DNA of 64,000 nucleotides from Lactobacillus johnsonii. GTDB taxonomy: Bacteria > Bacillota > Bacilli > Lactobacillales > Lactobacillaceae. The position numbers and the translations under genes were made by a program. The DNA lies in contig NZ_CP047409.1 in the NCBI RefSeq assembly GCF_013487865.1, positions 1,364,001 to 1,428,000 of the forward strand, read 5' to 3'. Every line of letters starts with the position of its first letter. The stretch's first letter is position 1. This document shows, piece by piece, positions 28,857-38,645 of the stretch. Below the pieces are notes generated by a model. That model was given only the letters and a program-made list of their open reading frames with translations, ran no database searches and was not told the origin of the DNA.

Positions 28857-28886
28857 AATCTTTACCTCGTAAATTAATCAGTCATG

Positions 28887-28900
28887 TGTAATCGTTTTCA
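28887..28900. promoter_or_regulatory. cre-like site at the galKTM promoter
   Basis: TGTAATCGTTTTCA fits the catabolite-responsive element consensus TGWAANCGNTNWCA at every position, on both strands. It starts just downstream of the predicted transcription start of galK, where bound CcpA would block transcription. LacI-family operators share the central CG, so the neighbouring GalR could also use it. Confidence 0.75.
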
Positions 28901-28906
28901 TAAATA

Positions 28907-28935
28907 ATCATAAAACTATTTATCATTTTAGTAAA
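28907..28935 (-). promoter_or_regulatory. galKTM promoter
   Basis: Minus strand TTTACT (28930-28935) and TATGAT (28907-28912) with a 17-base spacer. The predicted start is a few bases upstream of the cre-like site. The -35 lies inside an inverted repeat. Confidence 0.6.
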
Positions 28936-28946
28936 TAAATTTACTA
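28929..28946. promoter_or_regulatory. Inverted repeat over the gal -35 (candidate GalR site)
   Basis: TAGTAAA-TAAA-TTTACTA is a perfect 7-bp inverted repeat covering the galK -35 hexamer. The 9-mer AGTAAATAA occurs here and again upstream of galR (30063-30071, within a TTACTTAAGTAA palindrome). A shared regulator, probably GalR, is inferred. Confidence 0.4.
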
Positions 28947-28954
28947 TTTTTTAT

Positions 28955-28985
28955 AAAAAAAGTGCATTAAATTTTTAATGCACTT
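28955..28985 (-). terminator. Terminator of galR
   Basis: A 12-bp perfect stem (28960-28971 with 28974-28985) with a 2-base loop and a U run on the minus-strand RNA. Its 5' arm covers the last codons and the stop of galR, so galR is separate from galKTM. Confidence 0.82.
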
Positions 28986-29982
28986 CGTTAAAGCTTTTTC
29001 TTATAACTAAATTAGTATTCATGGTTAAATGAACTTTTGGCAAATCTGAGTTAGTAATTCGCATAAGTAAAACAGAAATTGCTAACTTACTCAAAGCAAT
29101 TTGATCAATATTGTATGATGTGAGCGGTGGTGAAACATATTTTACGACATCAATGTTGTTAATGCTAATAATAGCAGTATCTTTTGGTACTCTAATTCCT
29201 ACCTCGTTAAAGTACTGCAAAACACCCACACTTAATGTATCGGATGCAATAATAAAAGCATCGGGTAACTTTTCCCCTAATTTATTAACTACTTCTTTTG
29301 CTAAATCATAGCCATTTTTCACACTAACGATTCCTTTAGCAAAAACCTTAACATTTTTTATACCTTGAGTTTTACAATACTCCGTAAACGTAATCTCTCG
29401 AATATCCCGCTGCGGTTGATGGTCTAAAGTAAAGCTTTCAGCACCGATATAGCACAAATTATTATAACCATGCGCTATCAATTTCTTAATTGCATCCTGT
29501 ACAGTTAATTCAAGATTAGGCTGAACTGAATCAAATAATTGTGGAGCAGGATTAATATCAATAAAGACACCATTGGGTAAAACATCGTGTAGTTTTTCTA
29601 ATTCTTTATAGGTAAGTTCAGCTGTTCCTACTCCAATAAAACCTTGAAAAATTGAAGCTTGGTGTATTAACTTATTAAATTCAGTGAATAAAGTTAATTT
29701 AATACCTTTTTCTTCCCCCACTTTATTGACAGCATCCCGTAAAAAAGAAAAATATTCATCTTGAAGTTGTTCATTTCCATTCACTCGATAAAGCAATGCT
29801 ATTTCTGGCTTTAACTCACTTACGTTATTAATCTTTTTAAAATATCCTAATTCATTGGCTACTTTTAATATTTTACTTTTCGTTTCAGGAGTAACTGACA
29901 AACGTGGATCATTATTTAATAAGCGTGATACAGTTGCCGGTGAAAATCCAGATTTAGCAGCTATCTCTTTAATTGTTGTCAT
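28975..29982 (-). CDS. galR: LacI-family transcriptional regulator, GalR type
   Basis: DNA-binding regulator predicted to control the adjacent galKTM genes in response to galactose. The N-terminal LacI-type helix-turn-helix is TTIKEIAAKSGFSPATVSRL (from residue 2), followed by the hinge and a periplasmic-binding-like domain ending near residue 335. I chose the ATG at 29980-29982, the usual LacI-family start, with GGTGG 5 bases upstream. Two in-frame GTG codons just upstream form part of that ribosome site. It is immediately upstream of galK but ends in its own terminator. The link to galactose rests on location and similarity. Confidence 0.88.
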   Translation of the reverse strand: MTTIKEIAAKSGFSPATVSRLLNNDPRLSVTPETKSKILKVANELGYFKKINNVSELKPEIALLYRVNGNEQLQDEYFSFLRDAVNKVGEEKGIKLTLFTEFNKLIHQASIFQGFIGVGTAELTYKELEKLHDVLPNGVFIDINPAPQLFDSVQPNLELTVQDAIKKLIAHGYNNLCYIGAESFTLDHQPQRDIREITFTEYCKTQGIKNVKVFAKGIVSVKNGYDLAKEVVNKLGEKLPDAFIIASDTLSVGVLQYFNEVGIRVPKDTAIISINNIDVVKYVSPPLTSYNIDQIALSKLAISVLLMRITNSDLPKVHLTMNTNLVIRKSFNEVH

Positions 29983-30110
29983 ATTTTCCACCACTTTTTC
30001 TATTCAAAAATACTCTATCATAATCCTAATTAATCTGCTATTACTGAATAATTTATTACTTAAGTAAATAATTTATCGATTCTTTCATAATATAAATAAT
30101 TTTATATACA

Positions 30111-30142
30111 AAAAAGCTGTCTATCGTTGATAGACAGCTTTT
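30111..30142 (-). terminator. Terminator after trxB
   Basis: A 14-bp perfect stem (30112-30125 with 30129-30142), loop GTT, ending in a short U run on the minus strand 12 bases after the trxB stop codon. Divergent galR begins further left. Confidence 0.85.
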
Positions 30143-30153
30143 CATTTATGACC

Positions 30154-31089
30154 TTAATCTTCATCGAGGCCTTGGTAATAGTTATATACTTCTTGACCAG
30201 CAATACTTCCTTCACCAACTGCCGTTGCAATTTGACGGAGTTCTTTTGCTCGAACATCACCCAAGGCAAAGATACCATCAACTTTAGTACGCATATGATC
30301 ATCCGTTAAGATCCAACCTTGTTCATCAGTAATACCCAAGTCTTTAAAGACAGCAGTTTGTGGTTGAATACCAACGTAGATAAATACACCAGCTACTTTA
30401 ACTTCTTTTTCTTCACCAGTTTCTTTATCCTTATACTTAACACCAGTTACCTTGTTTCCGTCACCAACAATCTCTTCAGTCTGAGCATTCCAGATAAACT
30501 TCATCTTATCATTTTCAAAGGCCTTCTTTTGTAATTCAGCCTTTGCGCGAAGTTGATCACGACGATGAATAACAGTAACCGACTTAGCTGATTGAGCTAA
30601 GTAAAGGCCTTCTTGAATAGCAGAATCACCGCCACCAATTACTGCAACATCTTCATCCCTAAAGAAAGCAGCATCACATACCGCACAGTAAGAGACACCT
30701 TTTCCAGCATATTCTTCTTCACCTGGTACTCCAAGATGCTTATGAATTGCACCAGTTGCAATAACAACAGCATTAGCTTCATATTCACCTGAGTCAGTTT
30801 TAACAACTTTCTTCTTACCATCCTGCTCAATACTTTGAACATCGCCATACGCAAATTCAGCTCCAGCATTTGTTGCAGTCTGATACATCTTCTCACCTAA
30901 TTCAGGTCCTTGAATATCTACAAAGCCAGGATAGTTATCAATACCAGCTGTATTATTCATTTGACCACCATAAATACCGCGATCAAGAATTACAACCTTT
31001 AAGTTGGCCCGAGCGGCATATAATGCAGCAGTCAATCCACCAGGACCTGCTCCAATTACGATTACATCATAAGTCTTTTTCTCAGACAT
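30154..31089 (-). CDS. trxB: Thioredoxin reductase (NADPH)
   Basis: FAD/NADPH enzyme that keeps thioredoxin reduced. The 311 residues show the FAD motif VIGAGPGGLTAA (11-22), the redox-active CxxC as C135-A-V-C138 followed by D139, the NADPH motif VIGGGDSAIQEG (150-161) and the C-terminal FAD motif GIFALGDVRAKELRQ. It is the low-molecular-weight bacterial type. Transcribed alone, with a terminator behind it and gpsA 71 bases upstream. In catalase-poor lactobacilli the thioredoxin system is a principal thiol defence (established knowledge). Confidence 0.97.
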   Translation of the reverse strand: MSEKKTYDVIVIGAGPGGLTAALYAARANLKVVILDRGIYGGQMNNTAGIDNYPGFVDIQGPELGEKMYQTATNAGAEFAYGDVQSIEQDGKKKVVKTDSGEYEANAVVIATGAIHKHLGVPGEEEYAGKGVSYCAVCDAAFFRDEDVAVIGGGDSAIQEGLYLAQSAKSVTVIHRRDQLRAKAELQKKAFENDKMKFIWNAQTEEIVGDGNKVTGVKYKDKETGEEKEVKVAGVFIYVGIQPQTAVFKDLGITDEQGWILTDDHMRTKVDGIFALGDVRAKELRQIATAVGEGSIAGQEVYNYYQGLDED

Positions 31090-31159
31090 ATTCTCGCCTC
31101 AATTCTTACTTTTCGTAAGTATATCTTACTATTAAAAAATAAAATTGCAATCTTTTTGC

Positions 31160-32179
31160 CTAAAGTTGAATTTCAGGCTTTGGGTTTCTTCCCATCATTG
31201 TCTTAATTTCTTCATCAACATCAGCATTTTCGTAAAGAACACGGTAAATTGCTTCACTAATCGGCATATCAATATTCTTTTCTTCTGCTAATTCATGGAC
31301 AGCTTTAACAGTAGTAGCACCTTCCACAACCTGTCCCATATTTTCTAAGACATAGTCCAGGCTCTTTCCTTCACCGATTTGCTTCCCAGCACGCCAATTA
31401 CGAGAATTAGATGAAGTAGCCGTTACGATTAAATCACCAATACCAGAAAGACCGGAAAAAGTCATTGGTTTTGCGCCGAAGTACTTAACTCCTAAACGAG
31501 TAATCTCAGCCAAGCCTCTAGTCATTAAAGCAGCTTTTGCATCGTCACCATACCCCTTACCCACTAAGATACCAGCAGCGATTGCAATAACGTTTTTAAC
31601 TGCACCACCTACTTCCACTCCTACTAAATCATCATTGGTGTAGAAACGGACATAGTTATTTGAAAATACTTTTTGTACTCTCTTAGCATTCTCTTCACTA
31701 ATGGATGCACAAGCAATTGCAGTTAAATCCTTTTGAGCTACATTTTCAGCATGACTAGGTCCTGAAATAGCTACTATTTTTTCACTATCATTTGGATAAA
31801 CTTCTTCAGTTAAAATATCTGAAATCAGTTTTTTACTCCCGGGTTCAATTCCTTTAGTTGCAGTTACCAATAAAGGAGTAGCGCCAGTTTTATCTAATAT
31901 TTTACGTACATTTTTAGCAACGATACGGACTGCTTTAGTTGGTAAAACAAATAAAACAATTTCGGCACCATCCAATGCTTTTTCTAAATCTCCAGTAGCG
32001 GGTACATTAGGATTAAGTTTCCAATTTTTCATGTAGTGAGTATTGGTATGATGTTCATTAATTTCTTGGTTAACACTGTCAATGTTTCCATACAATACTA
32101 CATCATTTCCGTTATCAGCTAACATTGAACCAAGAACAGAACCCCATGAACCATTACCTAAAACTGCAATCTTTGCCAT
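31160..32179 (-). CDS. gpsA: Glycerol-3-phosphate dehydrogenase [NAD(P)+]
   Basis: Reduces dihydroxyacetone phosphate to sn-glycerol-3-phosphate for phospholipid and teichoic acid synthesis. About 339 residues with N-terminal Rossmann motif AVLGNGSWGSVLG, GPSHAENV near 145, the conserved lysine in VGGAVKNVIAIAAG near 191-204 and NSRNWRAGKQIG near 255. I prefer the ATG at 32177-32179; a TTG four codons upstream (32191) is an alternative, as neither has a strong ribosome site. It follows lgt by about 36 bases in the hprK-lgt-gpsA unit, which groups envelope lipid functions. Confidence 0.94.
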   Translation of the reverse strand: MAKIAVLGNGSWGSVLGSMLADNGNDVVLYGNIDSVNQEINEHHTNTHYMKNWKLNPNVPATGDLEKALDGAEIVLFVLPTKAVRIVAKNVRKILDKTGATPLLVTATKGIEPGSKKLISDILTEEVYPNDSEKIVAISGPSHAENVAQKDLTAIACASISEENAKRVQKVFSNNYVRFYTNDDLVGVEVGGAVKNVIAIAAGILVGKGYGDDAKAALMTRGLAEITRLGVKYFGAKPMTFSGLSGIGDLIVTATSSNSRNWRAGKQIGEGKSLDYVLENMGQVVEGATTVKAVHELAEEKNIDMPISEAIYRVLYENADVDEEIKTMMGRNPKPEIQL

Positions 32180-32215
32180 TTTTTTACTCAAACTTTCTAT
32201 AAAAAATTATTTCTT

Positions 32216-33052
32216 TCAATCTCTATTATACGGGTATTTTAAACCGCTGCCAGCCAAATACCACTTTGGTTTTACAATCTTACGACGATAAATCCAAAGA
32301 ATAATTGCACCAAAAAATAAAATCAAGCTCAATGCTTGTGAAACTCTAATAGTATTAGCAATGTATAAACTATCTGTTCTCATTCCTTCAACAAAGAAGC
32401 GAACAGCAGAATACCAAATTACATAACCTAAAAATATTTCTCCACGCTTAAAAAGATGTTTTCTATGACGTAAACTCAAAATCAAAATCAAACCAATTAA
32501 ATTTAAAGTCGACTCATATAAATAAGTTGGTTGATAATATGAACCGTTAATGTACATCTGCTGAATAATAAAATGAGGCAAATGTAGACTTTCTAAGAAA
32601 GACAAGGTTGTTTTAGCACCATGTGCTTCTTGATTCATAAAATTACCCCACCGAGCAATTACTTGGGCAGCCATTACACCTGGAGCAATGATATCAAGCA
32701 TTAGAAATGGCGGTAGCATTCGTTGATGACAAAAAATTAATAATACAATTAGTCCCGCAATCAAACCACCGTAAATAGCAATACCACCGTTCCAAATAGC
32801 AATTATTTGATCGGGATGTTGAGAAAAGTAGCCCCATTCAAAAACTACATAATATATTCGGGCCCCAATAAAACCAATTGGAACTGCCCATAGGAGAAAG
32901 TCAATAAAGTCATCAGGCATAATATGCCTTTTCTTTCCTTCATTAATTGCCATTAAGGTTGCTACTAAAACTCCAGTAGCCATTAAAATACCGTACCACT
33001 TAACTTGAAGCGGCCCTAGATTAAAAGCTACAGGATTTAAGGCTAAACTCAT
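32216..33052 (-). CDS. lgt: Prolipoprotein diacylglyceryl transferase
   Basis: Membrane enzyme that moves diacylglycerol from phosphatidylglycerol to the lipobox cysteine of prolipoproteins. The 278 residues have about seven hydrophobic helices. The Lgt signature region [13 protein letters not shown] (about 136-148) includes the essential Arg and Asn, and YESTLN and [14 protein letters not shown] occur further on. Its ATG overlaps the hprK stop codon by 4 bases (ATGA), implying translational coupling. The order hprK-lgt is conserved in Firmicutes. Confidence 0.96.
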   Translation of the reverse strand: MSLALNPVAFNLGPLQVKWYGILMATGVLVATLMAINEGKKRHIMPDDFIDFLLWAVPIGFIGARIYYVVFEWGYFSQHPDQIIAIWNGGIAIYGGLIAGLIVLLIFCHQRMLPPFLMLDIIAPGVMAAQVIARWGNFMNQEAHGAKTTLSFLESLHLPHFIIQQMYINGSYYQPTYLYESTLNLIGLILILSLRHRKHLFKRGEIFLGYVIWYSAVRFFVEGMRTDSLYIANTIRVSQALSLILFFGAIILWIYRRKIVKPKWYLAGSGLKYPYNRD

Positions 33053-34008
33053 TTCCTGCTGTCACCTTCGTCTTTTTTAGAATTATCTGAAATTAGTTCA
33101 GTTAGATTTTGTTCAAATTTTTGGCTAGCATCATAACCCATTTTCTTAGCTCTGAAGTTCATAGCAGCTACTTCAATAATAATAGCTAAATTCCGTCCGA
33201 CTTTAACTGGAACAGTTACTTGCGGCACATCTACTTCAAAAATCTCACGCGTTTTTTCATTAAATCCTAAGCGATCATAATTAGCTTTTGGATCCCAATT
33301 TTGCAAACAGATTATCAATTGAATTTCAGTACTGTCCTTAACCGCTCCAGCACCAAAAAGATTCATTACATCAATAATTCCAATTCCGCGAATCTCCATT
33401 AAATGCTTTAGAATTTTAGGAGCTTCTCCAACTACAGTCTTGTCATCTTTTTGATATACATCAACTCGATCATCTGCAATTAACCGATGTCCACGTTTTA
33501 CCAAGTCTAGGGCTGTTTCTGACTTACCAACACCAGAATTTCCAATAATCAATACACCCATTCCATAGATTTCTACTAAAACACCGTGAATACTCTTTCG
33601 AGGCGCAAGCTTTTCATCTAGAAATTGAGTAATGACACTTGATAAATGTGTTGTAGCCATATTACTAGAAAGAACAGGTATCTTTTCTTTCTCAGCTGTT
33701 TCAAGCATTTCTGAAGGAATTGGTAAACCTCGTGACACAATGAAGCAAGGCGTTTCTGGAGTTGCCATTTTGTTAAATACTCGCTCACGCAAATCATGAT
33801 CTAAACGTGCACTATAAGAAATTTCTGTTCTTCCTAGCAATTGGATTCTATTTTTAGGATAAAAATCAAAATAACCTGTTAATTCTAAACCTGGACGAGA
33901 AATATCAGAAGTATTAATTAATTTTTGATCTAAATATTCCTTTCCTTCAACCACTCTAAGTGAAGGAAGATCTTTTACTAATTCACTTACTTTAACTGCT
34001 TCAACCAT
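33049..34008 (-). CDS. hprK: HPr kinase/phosphorylase
   Basis: Phosphorylates HPr on Ser46 in response to fructose-1,6-bisphosphate and ATP, making the co-repressor of CcpA, and reverses this with phosphate. The 319 residues include an N-terminal regulatory domain, Walker A GNSGVGKS (156-163), and the family signature [19 protein letters not shown] (about 206-224), with the capping loop after it. It lies between the 92-residue membrane gene (8-base overlap) and lgt (4-base overlap). Functionally it feeds the cre sites predicted at gal and hpf in this window. Confidence 0.97.
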   Translation of the reverse strand: MVEAVKVSELVKDLPSLRVVEGKEYLDQKLINTSDISRPGLELTGYFDFYPKNRIQLLGRTEISYSARLDHDLRERVFNKMATPETPCFIVSRGLPIPSEMLETAEKEKIPVLSSNMATTHLSSVITQFLDEKLAPRKSIHGVLVEIYGMGVLIIGNSGVGKSETALDLVKRGHRLIADDRVDVYQKDDKTVVGEAPKILKHLMEIRGIGIIDVMNLFGAGAVKDSTEIQLIICLQNWDPKANYDRLGFNEKTREIFEVDVPQVTVPVKVGRNLAIIIEVAAMNFRAKKMGYDASQKFEQNLTELISDNSKKDEGDSRK

Positions 34009-34279
34009 TTTTGTTATCCTCTTTATCTTCTACATCTTTGACTGAAACATCTCGTGCTTTCTTTCGCTTTTGATTATTAGTGGACGGCTGCACTGGATTA
34101 TGGCTATTAGTTTCATCTGTATCTTTTTTATTGCCAGAAAACTTAGCGAGTAGCCAAATAATCAAGGCAACAATTATAGCAACAGGTAACAAGCCAATAA
34201 AGAATTTAAATATTGAAAATAAAATACTTAAAATCACCAAAGCAGCTAATACTAATATTAAAATAGTTACAAATCCCAT
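34001..34279 (-). CDS. Small membrane protein coupled to hprK
   Basis: A 92-residue protein I cannot assign. Residues about 2-47 are almost wholly hydrophobic and would form two membrane helices split by a KFF turn. The rest is a hydrophilic, Lys/Asp/Asn-rich cytoplasmic tail ending in [11 protein letters not shown]. It overlaps the hprK start by 8 bases, so translation is probably coupled. Small PspC-like or uncharacterised membrane proteins occur before hprK in other lactobacilli, but no motif here proves that. It is downstream of prfB by 18 bases. Confidence 0.7.
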   Translation of the reverse strand: MGFVTILILVLAALVILSILFSIFKFFIGLLPVAIIVALIIWLLAKFSGNKKDTDETNSHNPVQPSTNNQKRKKARDVSVKDVEDKEDNKNG

Positions 34280-34297
34280 AGATCTTTTCCTTAAACT

Positions 34298-35414
34298 TTA
34301 GTTCGGATTTTTTTGGCTTAAGAGCCACTGTAAGTAGGCATAAATAAAATTATCTAGTTTTCCATCCATTACACCATTTACATCACTAGTTTCAAAATTA
34401 GTTCGATGATCTTTTACCATATTGTAAGGATGAAAAACGTAAGAACGAATTTGAGAACCAAAACCAATTTCTTTTTGATTACCTTTAAGTTCTTCTGTCT
34501 GCTTTCTTTTCTTCTCTTCTTCGAGCTGGAATAACTTTGCCCGTAACATATTCATCGCAGTTTCTCTATTTTGCAATTGAGACCTCTGAGCCTGCGATGA
34601 GGTAACAATACCAGTTGGTAAGTGGGTAATTCGAACCGCACTAGAAGTCTTATTAATATGCTGACCTCCAGCACCACTTGAGCGATAAACGTCAATTCTT
34701 AAATCATCTGGATTAATATCAACCTCAATGCTTTGATCAATCTCTGGTATTACCTCGACAGAAGCAAAAGATGTATGCCGTCTTTTTGCCGAATCAAAAG
34801 GAGATATTCTTACTAATCTATGAACACCATTTTCAGATTTAAGTAATCCGAAAGCATTTTTTCCTTGAATCCGGATGCTTACACTTTTAACACCAGCTTC
34901 TTCACCAGGTTCATAATCTTCAATTTCAAATTTTAAATCATGGCTAACTGTATAGCGTTGATACATCCTCAAAAGCATATCAGCCCAATCCATAGCTTCA
35001 GTACCACCAGCACCCGGATGAATTTCCATTAGAGCATTATGTTGATCATATTTATCTGACAATAATAATGATAATTCATAATCATGAAAACTTTGTGATA
35101 ATGACACCATTTCTTCAGATAATTCTTCACTCAATTCAGGATCTGGATCTGCTTTAAGTAACTCTAAAGCAGTTTGAGCATCATCGAATTTTGCTTCAAG
35201 TTGCTTAAAGTTTTCACTTTTTTCCTTCATTCGATTAGTATCATTAATTAAACTCTGAGCCTGCTCTTGGTTATCCCAAAAACCAGGTTCTGCCATTTTT
35301 TGCTCATTAATCGCAATACCCTCATTCAATGAATCGAAGTCAAAGAGACCTCCTGAAATGCTCTAATTTAGGACTAAGATCATTTAATTCTGCTTGAATT
35401 TCGCTAATCTCCAT
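34298..35414 (-). CDS. prfB: Peptide chain release factor 2, expressed by programmed +1 frameshift
   Basis: Releases polypeptides at UGA and UAA. The gene needs a frameshift. The zero-frame part starts at the ATG at 35412-35414 and runs 24 codons to an in-frame TGA at 35340-35342. The remainder continues in the +1 frame from GAC (35339-35341), giving about 371 residues. The catalytic GGQ lies in SSGAGGQHINKTSS, with the SPF anticodon-like region upstream (RISPFDS). The ribosome site GAGGAAAG precedes the ATG. It lies 81 bases after secA, matching the Bacillus secA-prfB order. Confidence 0.96.
35339..35354 (-). promoter_or_regulatory. RF2 autoregulatory frameshift site
   Basis: The minus strand reads AGGAGG-TCT-CTT-TGA-C. 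An internal Shine-Dalgarno sequence (35349-35354) sits 3 bases before the slippery CTT followed by the UGA stop. This is the classic prfB arrangement in which low RF2 lets the ribosome shift +1 from CUU to read GAC. Confidence 0.95.
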
Positions 35415-35461
35415 TTTTACTTTCCTCACATTACAAAATTAATTTTTACTTTAATAATAGC

Positions 35462-35491
35462 AAAAAAGAGAGACATTATCTGCCTCCCTTT
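35462..35491 (-). terminator. Terminator after secA
   Basis: AAAGGGAG/CTCTCTTT on the minus-strand RNA (one G-U pair; arms 35484-35491 and 35465-35472) followed by a U run, 5 bases past the secA stop. It separates secA from prfB. Confidence 0.7.
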
Positions 35492-35495
35492 GTTT

Positions 35496-37895
35496 TTATC
35501 GACTAATGTTTTGTCTTATTTGAGCCTTCATAAATAGACGGGTGGCATCAAATTCGATATTACTGATCATTTCCTCAAACATTCTATAGCCAGCTTCTTG
35601 ATATTCAACTAATGGATTTAGTTGTCCATATCCTCTTAGACTAATAGATTGTCGTAATTGATCCATGGCATCAATATGATCAGTCCAACGTTCATCTACA
35701 ACACGCAAAATAACAACTTTTTCAAATTCTAACATTTGCTCAGGATCAGCAAGTTGCTTTTCTTTTTCAGCATAATTGTCTTCTGCAATCTGATAAAGTC
35801 TCTTCTTAAGTTCTTCCGCACTTAAGTGCTTCATATTAAGCTTTTTAGTAGTTTCTTCATCAGTAATGGCAGAGGAAATGAAGTCTCTTATTTGATCATT
35901 ACGCCAATCTTTTTTGTCGCCTTGGGTGTACATATCAATTTGATGATCAATAGTCCGTTTAATCATTGGCATTAAAACATTTTTCAATGATTTTTCTTCA
36001 GAAATAACTTGCATTCTTTCCCCGTAAATAATTTCACGTTGTGTACGCATAACATCATCGTATTGCAAAGTTTGCTTCCGAGTATCGTAGTTGTTACCTT
36101 CAACACGCTTTTGAGCTGATTCAACTTGTCTAGTAATCATACGTGATTCAATGACTTTATCATCATCATTATCAGATATTCGATCAAGGAATAATTTTAC
36201 TCGATCTCCACCAAAACGCTTCATCAAATCATCTTCTAGAGAAAGATAAAATCTTGTTACACCAGGATCACCTTGACGACCGGATCTACCACGAAGCTGA
36301 TTATCAATACGACGAGACTCGTGACGTTCAGTACCAATAACAGCTAAACCGCCTAATTCTTTAACACCTGGTCCTAATTTAATATCAGTACCACGACCAG
36401 CCATGTTAGTAGCAATTGTAACTGCTCCTCTTTGACCAGCATTCATAATGATCTCTGCTTCTTTAGCATGGTTTTTAGCATTCAAAACTGCGTGTGGAAT
36501 ACCTGCTTGATTAAGCATTTGACTTAAACGTTCAGAGCTTTCAATAGCTACAGTACCGACCAATACCGGTTGTCCTTTTGCGTGACGTTCCTTAATTTCT
36601 TTTACTACAGCTTCAAATTTAGAATCTAAAGTTGGATATAAAACATCAGGCAAGTCTTTACGAGCAATTGGACGGTTAGTTGGAATAGTGATTACTTCCA
36701 TGTTATAGATTTCACGAAATTCTTCTTCTTCCGTCTTCGCTGTACCTGTCATACCTGCTAACTTCTTATACATTCTAAAGAAATTCTGGTAAGTGATAGT
36801 TGCTTGAGTTTTAGACTCTTCTTGAATCTTAACTCCTTCTTTTGCTTCAATAGCCTGGTGAAGTCCATCAGAATAACGACGGCCTTCCATTACACGTCCA
36901 GTGAAAGAATCAACAATCATAACTTCACCATTTTGAACCACATAGTCGATATCTTTCAACATAATGTAGTTAGCTCTTAAAGCTTGATCAATATGGTGAA
37001 CTAAGACTTGGTTATCAATATCATACAAGTTCTTCAAACCAAAGTGTTCACAAGCCTTTTTAATTCCTTGATTGGTCAAATTAATTGTTTTAGTTGGCCA
37101 ATCAATCTTGTAGTCACCATGGTCTTCATCATCATCTACATCGTCATCACTTTTATCTTCAACTAAAGTTTTAACAAAACGATCAGCACGAATATATTCA
37201 CTGTTTGCTTGCTCTGCTTGTCCGGAAATAATCAATGGTGTTCTTGCTTCATCAATTAAAATTGAGTCAACCTCATCGATAATTGCATAATTAAGTGGAC
37301 GTTGAACCATTTGATCTTTGTAGACAACCATATTGTCTCTTAAATAATCAAATCCCAACTCAGAGTTAGTTGAATAAGTAACGTCACAATTATAAGCGTC
37401 TCTCTTTTCGTCTGCAGACATCGAATTAAGGTTCAAACCTACAGATAAACCGAGCCACTTATATAATTGCCCCATTTCACTTTCATCACGACTAGATAGG
37501 TACTCATTAACTGTTACTACATGAACACCTTTCCCCGTTAGGGCATTTAAATAAACTGGCAAAGTAGCAGTTAATGTTTTACCTTCCCCAGTCATCATTT
37601 CGGCAATATTACCGTAATGAAGTGCAATACCACCAATAATTTGAACACGGAAAGGATATAATCCTAACACTCTTTTTGCACCTTCACGTGCTGTAGCAAA
37701 TGCTTCTGGTAGAATATCATCTAACGTTTCACCATTTTCTAAACGCTTACGAAATTCTGGTGTCTTTGCTTGGAGTTGCTCATCAGATAATTTTTCGTAC
37801 TCGTCTCCTAAAGATTCTACCTTAGTTGCTAATTTTTCAAATTTCTTTAATTCTCTTCTATCGTTATCGTAAATCTTTTTAAGAATATTAGCCAT
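35496..37895 (-). CDS. secA: Preprotein translocase ATPase SecA
   Basis: Motor ATPase that pushes preproteins through SecYEG. The 799 residues contain Walker A MTGEGKT (101-107), a DEVD box ([16 protein letters not shown] near 205-220), the preprotein cross-linking domain, the second nucleotide fold ([22 protein letters not shown]) and the helical scaffold. It stops at IRQNISR and has no C-terminal zinc-binding SEC-C tail (the CxCx8CH/C motif), a shorter form that also occurs in other lactobacilli. It lies between hpf and prfB, each separated by a terminator. Confidence 0.97.
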   Translation of the reverse strand: MANILKKIYDNDRRELKKFEKLATKVESLGDEYEKLSDEQLQAKTPEFRKRLENGETLDDILPEAFATAREGAKRVLGLYPFRVQIIGGIALHYGNIAEMMTGEGKTLTATLPVYLNALTGKGVHVVTVNEYLSSRDESEMGQLYKWLGLSVGLNLNSMSADEKRDAYNCDVTYSTNSELGFDYLRDNMVVYKDQMVQRPLNYAIIDEVDSILIDEARTPLIISGQAEQANSEYIRADRFVKTLVEDKSDDDVDDDEDHGDYKIDWPTKTINLTNQGIKKACEHFGLKNLYDIDNQVLVHHIDQALRANYIMLKDIDYVVQNGEVMIVDSFTGRVMEGRRYSDGLHQAIEAKEGVKIQEESKTQATITYQNFFRMYKKLAGMTGTAKTEEEEFREIYNMEVITIPTNRPIARKDLPDVLYPTLDSKFEAVVKEIKERHAKGQPVLVGTVAIESSERLSQMLNQAGIPHAVLNAKNHAKEAEIIMNAGQRGAVTIATNMAGRGTDIKLGPGVKELGGLAVIGTERHESRRIDNQLRGRSGRQGDPGVTRFYLSLEDDLMKRFGGDRVKLFLDRISDNDDDKVIESRMITRQVESAQKRVEGNNYDTRKQTLQYDDVMRTQREIIYGERMQVISEEKSLKNVLMPMIKRTIDHQIDMYTQGDKKDWRNDQIRDFISSAITDEETTKKLNMKHLSAEELKKRLYQIAEDNYAEKEKQLADPEQMLEFEKVVILRVVDERWTDHIDAMDQLRQSISLRGYGQLNPLVEYQEAGYRMFEEMISNIEFDATRLFMKAQIRQNISR

Positions 37896-37993
37896 TTAAT
37901 CGGTCCTTAAATTTAAATTTTGTGCACAAATCTAAAATAATACTATGTAATTTTAACATTAATTTGGAAAAATGAGAAACCTACTATTGCAAG

Positions 37994-38028
37994 AAAAAGC
38001 CTCTTAAGCTTATCGCTGCTCAAGAGAC
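37994..38028 (-). terminator. Terminator after hpf
   Basis: An 11-bp stem with two G-U pairs (38018-38028 with 37999-38009) followed by UUUUU on the minus strand, about 25 bases past the hpf stop and ahead of secA. Confidence 0.78.
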
Positions 38029-38052
38029 TCTTAATTTATAAGATTGTTTTAA

Positions 38053-38598
38053 TTATTCGTTAGTTTCAATCAAGCCATAACGACCATCATTTCTGCGGTA
38101 TACAATGCTTGTTCCATTTGTATCTGCATCTTCAAAAACAAAGAAATCATGACCCAACAAGTCCATTTGTAAAACGGCTTCTTCTGCACTCATTGGCTTT
38201 AAATCCAAATGCTTGTTACGAACAATATCAAATTCTTTAGGTGCTTTCTTTTCTTCTTCTAAGTCTTCATAGAAGAAATCTTTTAAGCCCTTCTCACGAC
38301 TCTTTCTGTTAATACGAGTCTTGTATTTTCTGATTTGACGTTCTAGTTTTTCGGAAACAAAGTCAATACTCTTGTACATATCATCAGTTGTATCTTCTGC
38401 ACGTAAAACTAAGTATGGAAGTGGAATAGTTACTTCAACCTTAGCAGTGTGATCTGGATAAACCTTTAAATTGATATGAGCAATTACATCAAAATTGATT
38501 TCGAAGTACTTTTCGAGCTTATTCAATCTCTTTTGAACATAATCTCTTAAGGCATCAGTAACTTCGACATTTTCTCCACGAACATTGTATTTTAACAT
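38053..38598 (-). CDS. hpf: Ribosome hibernation promoting factor, long form
   Basis: Dimerises 70S ribosomes into inactive 100S particles in stationary phase. The 181 residues combine an N-terminal S30AE/YfiA domain (about 1-110, with KVEVTIPLPYLVLRAEDTTDDMY) and a C-terminal dimerisation domain (about 125-181, with FFVFEDADTNGTSIVYRRND), the long-HPF layout. I chose the ATG at 38596-38598 because GGAGAA lies upstream, rather than the longer reading from 38643. The leader has a small AACGTC/GACGTT hairpin, an extended -10 promoter and a cre-like site. It lies upstream of secA as in Bacillus. Confidence 0.95.
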   Translation of the reverse strand: MLKYNVRGENVEVTDALRDYVQKRLNKLEKYFEINFDVIAHINLKVYPDHTAKVEVTIPLPYLVLRAEDTTDDMYKSIDFVSEKLERQIRKYKTRINRKSREKGLKDFFYEDLEEEKKAPKEFDIVRNKHLDLKPMSAEEAVLQMDLLGHDFFVFEDADTNGTSIVYRRNDGRYGLIETNE

Positions 38599-38645
38599 TG
38601 TAGATTCTCCTTCCAACGTCTTATGACGTTTTTTCTTACACATTT

